A DNA stretch of 64,000 bases from Papaver somniferum. Its lineage: Eukaryota; Streptophyta; Magnoliopsida; Ranunculales; Papaveraceae. Below, piece after piece: positions 10,351 to 21,239 of this stretch; within the stretch, counting starts at the first letter, position 1, and each line of letters starts with the position of its first letter. A program made the translations under genes and the position numbers. The stretch covers positions 126,773,302-126,837,301 of the forward strand of contig NC_039363.1 in assembly GCF_003573695.1 (NCBI RefSeq). The letters run 5' to 3'. A model generated the notes under the pieces. The model was not told the DNA's origin. It saw nothing but the letters and a program-made list of their open reading frames with translations, and did not search any database.

Positions 10351-13009
10351 TTTTAAGAATCAAGAATATACAAACTAGACTCAGTAATGGTCATGGTCAT
10401 GGGATCCGTCCTACACTGTCTTATCCACATTGGTACATCACAAAACAATATAGATGTTATGTTTTTTTGGAGAGAGATTTAAACTAGACGCATATTAATA
10501 TGGGGAAAGGATCATCGCCTCCGTCTCAATTATATCTTCTAAATATGAACAACTTCAAATCGAAAAACAAAGATTGAGATATCAATTGAAGAGATTTCAG
10601 AGTCTCAGACATCCAAGGAAGGATAAAGTTTTGGAACTATTAGTCAAGGTCAATCTCTAAACAGGATTAGTCGAGCATTATTAGTCTAAAGCATAAACTC
10701 TCAAGCCGGCGAAAGTTCTCAGGCGGCAACTGCAGATGTTCTTTAGAAACAAGCCTTACTTCTATCATCATAGACCAATCTCATAATATATATACACAAA
10801 ACAAGTCAGAAACAAACCAAAACATATCTAAAGCTAAAATTCCTACTGTCGATATCAGAAAAACGAATCACAAACTATGAAGATTTATTTGGACCAAAAA
10901 TCCTAGAGAAAACTGCGGTAATGAATAATATGGAACTTTATATTTAAATTAACACGTATTGAGATCCAGTAGTAACTTATGTGCAGGTGTGGGTATGTAC
11001 GGTAGTGATACACATTTTAGGAGATAAATTTACATTTGAACATGGCGAGAATCACTAACATACCCACAAATTAGAAGATGTATGATCCGTAATTAAATCA
11101 CAAAACATTGGTGCAACCCCATTATATCAACTCCAGAACTAGAGATTTACTCGACAGAATATTTCAATACTGGTCAAAGTACAAAATCCTCAAAGAGACA
11201 ACAAGCAACTGTTCATACTGATAACCGAACTAAATAAGAACAGAGAAAACCTAAAATGGCAACCAATGAATCTTCTCTCCTTAATAGCTCATATTAGTCT
11301 GTTTTGTGATATAAAACGATGACAAGATTTTTTAGTCTCTTTTGTGATATAAAACGGTGACAAGATTTATTATAATGATATGATAAACATGATAATAAGA
11401 GGGTTTTATGCAAACCTTATCACTGTTCGTCTTTGTTTGTGGACGGTCAGAAGAAATATTTTTTATTCCTTTTCAGTACTAGAACATCTTGCATACACTT
11501 TTGTAGAGTATGAACTTGGTAAAATTGTCTGTGAAACTTTTCTGAAAACCTTCAACATCATGAAAGTTGAAAATACGATAATCTCTTGAATTCAGATCTT
11601 GACTTTCAGAAATGATATTGTCAAAGAAAGAGAGTTTAGAAACCGGAAGGAATGGCTCTCCAAGTTTCTCTTTATATGAAGGTATACATGAACCAAAAAG
11701 TAGTTTGGGGACTGAAGGAAAGAAAATAGAGACGTTCAGGATCCTCTGGGATTTTCGTGGGGAACAGGGTTTCAAAACCGGTATTCTCTAGTAGTAGGTG
11801 CTCAGTATTATGATGTGATGTGTCTGCTGAAGCTGGTACTTAAACTGTGGTCCCGGTTGTAAGATGTAAGAAACAATGCTGATCGCCGATTTTAATGGTA
11901 GCAGATGACAACGGGATTAGACGGTAATTAGGAGCAGAGAGATCGGATACCCACGAAAAAGTAGATAATTAAAGAGCAGTAGTTGAGAAACAAACAAAAG
12001 AAAAAAAGCGTCAGAAGTGCTGAGAAGTGGGTTCAGAATCTGTGCATGCAAGCCTCAAGGATCGTTTTTGTGGCCAAACATGGTTGCGGCTACACCATCT
12101 CGTCTCCAGATAACAATTATAGCAACACTAGTAGTACCTGCGCCTGTCGTAATATATCTAGGATAATGATGTTGTTACTAGTGCTACTTATATGCTAGTC
12201 CTTGAAGTAAAATCAGGATACCCATTCCAACAACACTTCCACTAGTCAAGCCTTGGTATGAAGGAAGTTATGGATAGTGCAAACAAAACTGAATTACACC
12301 AGAAGTACAGAATGCTTTGTGAGAGTGAGAGAAAAAAACCACTCCCCTTTGTGATTTTAATGGTCCCACAGAATCTCTCTCTCAGACTCTTTTCTTACCT
12401 TGTCATTCAAGTAATTTAAAAGGCCATTCCAAATTGGGTATTATTGACTTAGGATCTTGCATAAGTAACCTCGAATGGAACAGCTCCCACGTGATGTCAA
12501 GTACGAAATGAGACATCATTTTAGTAAAATACACAGGTTTGGTCAGTTTCATTCTTTCCCCACAAAGCATAGCATTTAGTCTGCCCAAATATTTGTTAAA
12601 AAACTTTAATTGCCAAACTGATCTTAACCACCAGGTCATATCCTTTCCTTGACTCTTGTCCTACATATTAGAGGCCAAAACTAGTGTATGTTTAGTCCAG
12701 ATCCACGATCAATAAAGGTAAGATGCCTACATTATCATTCTTGTTGTGGAATCTGAAAAACTGAAATAAATGTTTTGAGAAAATATGCAAATTTAGACTG
12801 AAAGAGCCTGTTGCCTACATTACACATTCCCGGCCTATAATATGATATGCAGCAGCTCAGGCTTGAAAGCTGACTTACAGCCAAACAGATACTCTAATCT
12901 TGCACGATCGGATTGGCCATGGTGTATATCATCACAACAATTTTCAAGTAATAGACTATAAAACCCATTGTTGGTTGCAATTGAAAATGTTACTAGCAAC
13001 TGACACCCA
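10351..13009. other. Long stretch with no recognised gene
   Basis: Only short open frames occur here, for example 98 codons on the minus strand at 11479-11775 and 71 codons on the plus strand at 11983-12198. Neither has a family motif I recognise nor a convincing splice context. No terminal repeats, LTRs or tRNA genes were seen. It may hold further decayed gene or transposon sequence. Confidence 0.4.
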
Positions 13010-13018
13010 TGCCCTGAC

Positions 13019-13299
13019 GAGTAAATTTTTGATGGGGGCGTTTTATGATGGGGGCATGGGGGACAAATCATGTCTTGACATGTGTTTTTCCAATTGATTA
13101 TTTTAACAAATTCTGCTACCAAAAATATAGAGGATAAAATATCACCAATTAAGATAACCAATATTTTCACCAAATATACACTTCTTTTATATATTTGGAA
13201 ACAAAATTTGATGGAATCAATTTATAACAAAAACACGTGTCAAGACATGATTTGTCCTCCATGCCCTCATCATAAAATGCCCCCATCAAATATTTTTCC
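13019..13299. mobile_element. Mutator-type MITE, 281 bp, 9-bp TSD
   Basis: Long terminal inverted repeats of about 70 bp face each other: the left starts GAGTAAATTTTTGATGGGGG and the reverse complement of the right starts GGAAAAATATTTGATGGGGG. Both continue through CATGGGGGACAAATCATG and TCTTGACA. The element is flanked by the 9-bp direct repeat TGCCCTGAC (13010-13018 and 13300-13308). G-starting TIRs and a 9-bp duplication are the Mutator hallmarks. The short ORFs at 12835-13336 are by-products of the palindrome. Confidence 0.85.
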
Positions 13300-13777
13300 T
13301 GCCCTGACCGTTGTGGAACATAACACATACAAATAGATGACTTCCAAATACCTACAAACCGTGGGTCCGTGACGTGCTGATAGCTGCCCTATCTACTGGG
13401 AGGTATACCTTCAATTGCTTATACGGATTTTTCTGATGGCTTCTTTGAACAAGTTCAATAAACATTTCCCTGTCGTAAAGGTGAGATTTATCTAGTGAGA
13501 AGAATCCTTGTTTTACTCAGACTATAGTTATTTGCTCTGGGCAAGGAGTGTCTCAGTCACCTAAATTATCACCGGCACTGCTTGGCTGAGAATTATTGAG
13601 AAGGAACTAAGTTGATCTAAGTTCAGCAGTTTTCCTCTTAAGCAAATTTGCATTAACAAATGAGAATGGGGTTTTACCAACGGATGATGCCACACGTTAT
13701 TGTTACCATAGGTGATACATTGATCTTGATGCAACGAGTACTTCTTTTGCAACTGTAAAAATCTCCTTAGATATGTC

Positions 13778-14275
13778 CAATGTAGTTAATATCGGATATC
13801 GGTTCATCTCGGCCGGGACCGATACACTGGTACGATTTTATATCGGGGATATTATCGTTGAAATATCGGTTCTAGATTTAGAGACTATAATTTTATATTA
13901 AACATTTCTCCACACATTTTCGGATAAGATATAATAGATAACATCAATTTTATCAAAAAAACAAAAGAGTAACTTTAGTAGACTTGCTTCGAGAGCTACA
14001 TGCACCTCTACTACCACCCGGAAGACTTTCTTCGCCAAAATTACCCTTAAACTTTATAGAAAACGACCAATACCGTCTCATATCAGGAAATATAGGAAAA
14101 TTTCGTATCGACCGATACGGCCGATATTTGACCGAAACGGCCGATATTCGACCGATACGGCCGATATTACCGGACGAATATCGTATCCCCGATATCCTTC
14201 TTATCGTATCGTTTTGGGCCGATATCCGAAATATCCCCGATATATCGGCCGATACGGCCGATATTGACTACATTG
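13778..14275 (+). mobile_element. hAT-type MITE, copy A
   Basis: A ~498-bp element with ends CAATGTAGTTAATATCGG and ...GACTACATTG, full of TATCGG/CCGATA motifs. It is an almost identical inverted partner of copy B at 14892-15389. Its flanking 8-mers GATATGTC and GGTACGCC differ only by transitions, so they may be an aged target duplication. The 103-codon ORF inside is also open in copy B but has no protein features and is most likely fortuitous. Confidence 0.82.
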
Positions 14276-14883
14276 GGTACGCCTCATTGATATGAAAGAC
14301 TAAAATTCGTTTCCATATTTTAATGCTCAAATGTTTATCAGAATCTTGTGTATAGGTCCACAGATAGGCATTTCTAGTATGGTTTTATTTAGAGTTAAAT
14401 TGAACTAAATTTAGATACAAAATTATGTAGTGGTTTAGGAATTTCTGAATGCACTTGCTCCTTCATCATTTCTGTTAGCTAAACACAATCAGAAAATTAC
14501 TTTCCAATAGGATTAGGAAGGTCTACTCTACTGTCCCCAGCAACTTCTCAGACTACTTGCCAAGTACTTAAGTTTCAGTTACCTGACTTAATCTTCAATC
14601 CAAGATCATGGTAAAAGTTATAGACTTCCCATAACACCAAACTGGGTGATATTACGGGTCAAAGAATAATCAAGGGTATCTGTTTTGTAATGTTACTGAA
14701 CTCCAAATAGTACTAAAATTGAAAAGGGGGAAAACCATTTTATGATCAAAATCAATATGACTTGTGCACACAAGAAAAATCCCCAGAAGCATAATCAATA
14801 AGCAAATCCATCCATCATTAAACAACAATATCATAATTGAAGTTCATAAGTTGATGAAGGAGATAGCTCAATAAGCATTAGCA
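14276..14883. other. Spacer between the two inverted MITE copies
   Basis: About 610 bp without coding potential. Its last part (about 14780-14880, with TCATTAAACAACAATATCAT and GAAGTTCATAAGTTGATGAA) resembles 17000-17095. It is therefore 3' flanking sequence of an SKP1-like pseudogene shared between two duplicated copies. Confidence 0.55.
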
Positions 14884-14891
14884 GTAATAAT

Positions 14892-15389
14892 CAATGTAGT
14901 CAATATCGGCCGTATCGGCCGATATATCGGGGATATTTCGGATATCGGCCCAAAACGATACGATAAGAAGGATATCGGGGATACGATATTCGTCCGGTAA
15001 TATCGGCCGTATCGGTCGAATATCGGCCGTTTCGGTCAAATATCGGCCGTATCGGTCGATACGAAATTTTCCTATATTTCCTGATATGAGACGGTATTGG
15101 TCGTTTTCTATAAAGTTTAAGGGTAATTTTGGCGAAGAAAGTCTTCCGGGTGGTAGTAGAGGTGCATGTAGCTCTCGAAGCAAGTCTACTAAAGTTACTC
15201 TTTTGTTTTTTTGATAAAATTGATGTTATCTATTATATCTTATCCGAAAATGTGTGGAGAAACGTTTAATATAAAATTATAGTCTCTAAATCTAGAACCG
15301 ATATTTCAACGATAATATCCCCGATATAAAATCGTACCAGTGTATCGGTCCCGGCCGAGATGAACCGATATCCGATATTAACTACATTG
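14892..15389 (-). mobile_element. hAT-type MITE, copy B, 8-bp TSD
   Basis: Reverse-complement copy of the element at 13778-14275, differing by only a few bases. It is flanked by a perfect 8-bp direct repeat GTAATAAT (14884-14891 and 15390-15397). An 8-bp duplication and CA...TG ends fit the hAT superfamily. It inserted just downstream of the first SKP1-like pseudogene. Confidence 0.88.
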
Positions 15390-15599
15390 GTAATAATAAA
15401 TCTAAAGAAGCAGTGTATCTAGTACTAAGTCCCTAAATCCCTACTTACTGTTGAAAATATAGAATAATTTTCCTCCATAAACATTTTTTCTCACAACAAA
15501 ATGTCCTATTAAAACCCAAAATCTCAATAAAATTTAGTAATGTTTCAAAATCAATTGACATATTGATAGAGAAACCCCTAAATCTCTACTTCTAGGAAA

Positions 15600-16291
15600 T
15601 CAGTACTCAAGCATTCTCTGCTCTGCTTCTTCTTCTTCAGGAGTAAATTCATTCTTGACTCACCATTTACCATATTAGCACAGGCTTGACAAGTTGCATC
15701 CAATAAACACTTAGCAGCCAAGAAATTAGCAGCAAGAATCACCCCAAAAAGAAACGGATGTCATCTTTTGAAATCCTCAACACAATTTTCATCCCATATA
15801 ATCAGTTCTTGTATCTCATTCTCATTTCTTTCTTTCTCACCATGTTTCTCTATCAATCAACTCGACATCTTTCTCGAAAATCTCACTTGAAAGATTAATT
15901 AAAATTGGAATCTCATTTCATGCACAACCATCATATGTTTGATTCTTTGAGACTTCAAAAGTATCACCCTCATATCTAAGAATAACCACTGATTTTGGTT
16001 TCATCTTATTCTTCCCCTAAAAGAACCTTCACCAATAAAAGATCCACCGGCCTCACCATGAGTATGAGAATTAGGAATACCAAGTGCTGATTCTTCTTCA
16101 GATTTAAATTCTGTCCAGTTTCTTGAATCTTCAAATTCTCCATTTCCATTACATCTTCTTTTGATGTTAGTGAGGATGAAATAGTGCTAGCATCAGTTAC
16201 AGAATTTTGGAAACTCTTTTTCTTTCAACTTCAAATTCTTCATCATTTTCTCTATCTCTACTGATTCGGCAAAGAAGAAGACGGAAGCCAT
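15600..16291 (-). pseudogene. SKP1-like pseudogene, copy 1
   Basis: Decayed gene of the SKP1 family (the SCF ubiquitin-ligase adaptor that links cullin to F-box proteins). The minus strand gives an N-terminal Ser/Glu-rich extension (16291-~16010, ATG at 16291), then SVVILRYEGDTFEVS (the SKP1 N-terminal strand, usually LKSSDGEXFEV). In broken frames there follow [55 protein letters not shown] and the C-terminal NEFTPEEEEAEQRMLEY, ending in a stop at 15600. Several frameshifts and stops are present, and the segment containing the usual SQTIKHMIED motif is deleted. Two further related copies follow on the same strand. Confidence 0.82.
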
Positions 16292-17178
16292 TATGAAAAA
16301 TTCCAACTGGTTTTATGAGGAGAAATGAAATAATACAAACAACTATTTCAGGGTTTATGTCCTTGTTTCGAATAGCGAGCTTTCTGTAGAAAAAAGTAAC
16401 TCGGAAACAAAATCGCTTTGGTTTTGGAGCTTGAATCGGTTTCAGAAGTCCACAGTAATTCCAATCCCAGTTGGGTTTGGTTTCCGTTGTTCGACGTGGT
16501 GTTGTTGTTTTGAGCAGTCAATCTTTTTTTTTGTGGAAATTGATCGGCTGAGCACTGTCAATCCTTAACCGAGTAAATTTGTATTTATTTCACCTCTAAC
16601 ACTCGTACTTCATGCCTAAAGCTAAGCAACTTAAATGAAAATGGGTCTTATGTGGTGCACGTACCTTGGAAAAGCAAGTTTATATATGTAAGCAAGACTT
16701 TCCTGGAAGACTCCCTCGGAGTAAGGTCAATCCAGACAGTCCACCACTTGTTTCTTTGAAGATAAAATTCATTAGACTATCATGCTCAGGCAACTCCTTT
16801 CCCATTGTCCCATCCCATCCATCTCCCTTGGGATGTTTGTACGTCTTTCCAAACCCCTTTAGAACATTGCCTATTCTTTTATTCTACTCGGCACCCCCAA
16901 GTTTAACGGAGGTTCAAAATTATGATTTTTTTCTTCGTTCACATTCAGGCAAATACAATACTTCTTGTTCTCACAAAATCCTTTGAGGGGAAATAAAAAA
17001 ATCCCCAAAAACATAATCGGTAAACAAATCCATTGATCATTAAACCTCAATATCATATCGAAAGTTCATAAATCAAACGAAGGAGATAACTCAGTAAAAG
17101 CCCTGCATCATCACTAATAATTCTAAAATAGTAGTGTAACTAGATTAATCAATTTCTTGAAATGAATTGACATATTAC
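16292..17178. other. Interval between SKP1-like copies 1 and 2
   Basis: Contains the probable decayed upstream region of copy 1 and the 3' flank of copy 2. The 106-codon plus-strand ORF at 16666-16986 has no recognisable motif. The part at 17000-17095 is shared with 14780-14880, showing that the SKP1-like unit was duplicated together with its 3' flank. Confidence 0.45.
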
Positions 17179-18256
17179 TCAAACGCTCTCTTCTAACATC
17201 TGCTTGATATTGAAAAACTTTCTAATCCATTCTGGTGATTTACCTTTTATCATATCAGCACAGGCTTGACAAGTTGCGTCTAATAAACACTTCAAACCAA
17301 ATAATCAGGATCATATCAAAAAATGTCTTCTGGTCATCTTTGAAATCCTCAACAAATTTTTCATCCCACTTCATCAGTTCTTGTTTCTCATCCTCATCTT
17401 TCTTTCTCACCATGTTTCCCAACCACTTGTGAAGGATAATAGTCCCACACTGTTAATGTCCCTTAATAAACTTAAAATATAATCCTTTAGGGCCTCTCCA
17501 CTCATTGCCAATTGGTTTTGAGTTGGATGCCCGCAAACTTTAATTTGGTATCAGAGCTAGGCCCGTGTGTGAGTAGGCCCAACAGTCACCACACAATGTA
17601 GGTCCACGTGTTAGACCCAACGAGGCTACACGTGAGGGGGCGTGCGAAGGATAATAGTCCCACACTGTTAATGTCCCTTAATAAACTTAAAATATAAACT
17701 ACAGGATCTTAGATTGTCCAACAATGTGGGACTAATAATCTCAACACCACTAATCATACATGTAATATTAGTTAATGGGATCTCATTTTCAACAGCATGA
17801 CTATCTGCGATCATATGTTTAATTGTTTGAGATATCAAAGCAGCTGATACTTCCACTTCAAAAATATCACCCTCAAAACTTCGTAGTTGAACAAGTTAAG
17901 TAACGTGATGTTGGTTGAATAATATCTTCTCTTCTTTATTGCAGTTAGTAGTTAGTACTGCTTTTCCTTTTTTCCTTTTCCTTTGCGGGTTTGGCTTAGA
18001 AAAACACCCTCATCAGTTCCATTTCCTCTTCTTATGTTTGATTCACCAACCTCATTATGATTATCAAATTTAGGAGTACTAGTAGTGATACTTGTTCAGT
18101 TTCTTGAATCTTCAAATGCATTGTTATTACATCGTTTGATGTTAGTAAGGATGAAGAGCCGCAACAAATTTGATGGGTTTTTCTTTCGACTTCAAATCCA
18201 ATATCATCTTTGTTCCTGCATCTAGTAGTGTTGCTGATGATTATGAAAATTTCCAT
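17179..18256 (-). pseudogene. SKP1-like pseudogene, copy 2, split by a TRIM
   Basis: On the minus strand, an N-terminal Ser-rich extension from about 18256 leads to SFEGDIFEVEVSAALISQTIKHMI, ADSHAVENEIPLTNITCMIS (matching ESQTIKHMIED and GIPLPNVTSKIL of SKP1). It is then interrupted at 17746 by a miniature LTR element. After the insertion it resumes with KQELMKWDEKFVEDFKDDQ, FFDMIL and, in another frame, [36 protein letters not shown] and a stop at 17179. The order and spacing are those of SKP1. Frameshifts and the insertion make it non-functional. It is the best preserved of the three copies in its BTB/POZ-like N-terminal part. Confidence 0.87.
17430..17746 (+). mobile_element. TRIM (miniature LTR retroelement), TSD CCACT
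   Basis: A 317-bp element flanked by the 5-bp direct repeat CCACT (17425-17429 and 17747-17751). The first ~50 bp (TGTGAAGGATAATAGTCCCA ... TTAAAATATAA) recur at about 17644-17697, giving short terminal repeats. The element ends ...ATCTCAACA. An initiator tRNA-Met primer-binding site TGGTATCAGAGC is at 17546-17557. There is no coding capacity. The two terminal copies diverge after ~50 bp, so exact LTR length is unclear. It landed inside SKP1-like copy 2. Confidence 0.85.
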
Positions 18257-18477
18257 GTATCTTCCTTCGTGAATTTTCCGTAAAAAAAAAAATGAGAACT
18301 CGTGTTATGTAAATTCGGTACCCATAACCCCATATGTAATAACAAAAGTGAGAACCCATGAATTGAGAGCTCGTTAAACTTAAACCCCATGAATTCGGTG
18401 TCATATAAAACCCCTAACAAAATCCATAAACCCCATTTCAAGTCACTAGACCCCCTAAATTTGAATCTCAATAAATA

Positions 18478-19080
18478 CTACTGAAAACCCCAAGCATTAT
18501 CAGCCGTAACTTTAGCCTCCTGATCAGAAGTATAATCATGTATTTTCAATTAGATGATAACCCTTTACCTGTTCTGGAGTTTAACTTCACAAGTAAGATT
18601 CATCAAATTCTTTACAGCCAAGTAAGTACGATCAGACTCTAATCCCTCTATAAATTTCGAATCAAACTTCATCAAATCTTCAGCAAGCTTCTCAAATTCT
18701 TCTTCAATGTTTTCCAAGACCATGTTTCAATAAAAACTCAATAACATTTTCCAAAACTTCACTTGTAACATTTGCTAAACACTATTCTCAGCACAATCAT
18801 CTTCAATCAAGTGTTTTACAATTACAGTTTCAGATAATAAAACAATTTATTCTTAACTTCCAATGTTATCTTATCAGCACTCTTTCAAACTAATCACCTT
18901 CTTTTTTTCTGATTTAGTTGATGATGATGATCCGGCTTCATTTTCGGATTTTTCAGCAGATTCAGATACTGATACTACTTCTTCTTCTACAGATTTGTGT
19001 GATTTAACACTCTCACTGATCTCCAAAGTCTTCATTTTCTCTGATGATCGATGATTCGGGTGTTGAAGATGAATCAGCAA
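18478..19080 (-). pseudogene. SKP1-like pseudogene, copy 3
   Basis: The minus strand starts near 19080 (or the Met at about 19036) with a Ser/Glu-rich N-terminal extension (VEEEVVSVSESAEKSENEAG, then SSSSTKSEKKKVISLK). In other frames it continues with SADKITLEVKNK, LIEDDCAENS, then VLENIEEEFEKLAEDLMKFD, TYLAVKNLMNLTCEV and finally the SKP1 C-terminal signature HDYTSDQEAKVTADNAWGFQ with a stop at 18478. Frameshifts are present. Its 5' half (18718-19200) is duplicated almost perfectly at 19441-19923. Confidence 0.83.
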
Positions 19081-19198
19081 CTACTGGGTAATGGAAAGTT
19101 AGAGATAAACCCAATGAAAAGCTGTGTAGGAAGACTATCTCTCACAAAAATTCCTTGTAGTTTGTGAAATGAGTGATGTGAGTGGATGAGTGAAATAT

Positions 19199-20160
19199 GG
19201 CTAACTAAGAGCACCATGGTGTTTGCATCTGGATAAAACATCCAGTGATAAGGCCCTTGAAAACCCCAAGCAGCCAAGCCCCATCACTTTAAAAGATTGA
19301 AGATCCCGCTGGGAAAGAAAAGAAAAAGGAAATCTTTGGACTTTGACATTGTACATCTCTCAGCAAACTTTCTATACACGGTGTAGCTGAAGGACACGAG
19401 TCACATTACCCCTGTAAAGGGTACCTTCAAACTGCAGCAGGACCATGTTTCAATAAAAACTCAATAACATTTTCCAAAACTTCACTTGTAACATTTGCTA
19501 AACACTATTCTCAGCACAATCATCTTCAATCAAGTGTTTTACAATTACAGTTTCAGATAATAAAACAATTTATTCTTAACTTCCAATGTTATCTTATCAG
19601 CACTCTTTCAAACTAATCACCTTCTTTTTTTCTGATTTAGTTGATGATGATGATCCGGCTTCATTTTCGGATTTTTCAGCAGATTCAGATACTGATACTA
19701 CTTCTTCTTCTACAGATTTGTGTGATTTAGCACTCTCACTGATCTCCAAAGTCTTCATTTTCTCTGATGATCGATGATTCGGGTGTTGAAGATGAATCAG
19801 CAACTACTGGGTAATGGAAAGTTAGAGATAAACCCAATGAAAAGCTGTGTAGGAAGACTATCTCTCACAAAAATTCCTTGTAGTTTGTGAAATGAGTGAT
19901 GTGAGTGGATGAGTGAAATATGGGAAGTTTGAAGGTACCCTTTACAGGGGTAATGTGACTCGTGTCCTTCAGCTACACCGTGTATAGAAAGTTTGCTGAG
20001 AGATGTACAATGTCAAAGTCCAAAGATTTCCTTTTTCTTTTCTTTCCCAACGGGATCTTCAATCTTTTAAAGTGATGGGGCTTGGCTGCTTGGGGTTTTC
20101 AAGGGCCTTATCACTGGATGTTTTATCCAGATGCAAACACCATGGTGCTCTTAGTTAGCC
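19199..20160. repeat. 235-bp inverted repeat arms around the duplicated block
   Basis: Segment 19199-19433 (starts GGCTAACTAAGAGCACCATG, ends ACCTTCAAACT) reappears as its reverse complement at 19926-20160 with about two base differences (near 19305). Between the arms lies the duplicated SKP1-like block 19441-19923. The overall order is block, arm, block, inverted arm. Confidence 0.92.
19441..19923 (-). pseudogene. Recent duplicate of the 5' half of SKP1-like copy 3
   Basis: This 483-bp block is virtually identical to 18718-19200; the only difference noticed is A/G near 19007 versus 19730, which changes Val to Ala in the N-terminal extension. It contains the same Ser/Glu-rich N-terminal frame (19803-19597) but not the C-terminal half. 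It is bracketed by two inverted copies of a 235-bp segment. Confidence 0.9.
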
Positions 20161-21239
20161 ATTCTTGGCTGCAAAGTGTACTATCTACCAATGAATAACC
20201 TAACAAAAGTTTACATACCCACGTTTAATTGAATGCTGATGTTGTTTTAGAAAATAATTTAAAACGTCGGAGATGGTGTTAATTTGTATTGGAGGATGCA
20301 AAAATTTAATGGTATCTAACAGATTTTTAAAAAAGCATCTGCATTCAATCCAAAACATGTCAAAAATGACATTTTCATTTAGTCCATCAATGTATGGTTC
20401 GGATACTCATTCGCTAGAAAACTAGTGGATCGGATCAAATTCGATCCTAAATGAGTAAATGCTCACCCCTAAAGTCGTGGCTAATGTGAACTTCATATTT
20501 GTAGTGCTGGTAAGCCATGGCTGAGCCCGCGGGAACCAGGTTTGTGCTGTTTTCAAAAATTGGGTTTCTACCCGGACATAATTAACTCACCTCTAGAAAT
20601 TATTTCTAGTTTACTATAATGACACGTGTAATGCTCGTATGTTCACCCGCTCCAAAATTTGGAGCGAACAAATTAACCTAGCGATATCTGATTATTAATA
20701 TAGAGAAGTGGTGGTGACAAAGCTCAATTTTTCATACAAGCGTTTTCGGTTAGGAATACGTCTAGTGAAACCTAACAATGAAAAAGACATAAATGGCGAG
20801 AATGAAAAGAGTGAAACGAGAGATGAAGAAAATTTACAGTCTCAACAGAGTGATTCATCAATATCTCCATCGCTTAGACTTAACTGACATCAAATTTTGT
20901 TTCGATTATTTCTAAAAAAAATTAGTTTTTATTACCGCTTTAACTATTATTATTTCTGTCTTGGGACTCTTGGTTATTTGTGAATTTCGCTTTTCGTTTT
21001 ATTTACAGCTTTCATTTTGTCGTATGAGATATTTGATACAAACAGTAAACAATAGCAGCTAAAGCAGTAAAAAAAATAAACTTTGGGTTTTATTTATTTG
21101 TGATATTTCGTTTCACGGGTTATTTGGAAATTTATGAAATTTTGGATTCTTTTGAGATAATTGATCATATTGATGGGTTTTTTCGTTCTTATGCTGTTGG
21201 AATTACTTTCTTTCTTGTACTGGCTGAGCTAGAATTAAG
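20161..21239. other. AT-rich interval without recognised gene
   Basis: Only short frames occur. No domain motif, LTR or RNA gene was recognised. The part after about 20700 may be decayed upstream sequence of the LINE that follows. Confidence 0.4.

Noticed and set aside
11479..11775. 98-codon minus-strand ORF as a possible small host gene
   Set aside because: No recognisable motif, no splice or promoter context, and no second copy to support it.
12835..13336. Overlapping ORFs of 112, 65 and 84 codons
   Set aside because: They arise from the long inverted repeats of the Mutator-type MITE and share its mirrored sequence.
13984..15183. 103- and 101-codon ORFs of identical sequence on opposite strands
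   Set aside because: They are the same frame in two inverted MITE copies; composition is driven by TATCGG repeats and there is no domain, so not treated as genes.
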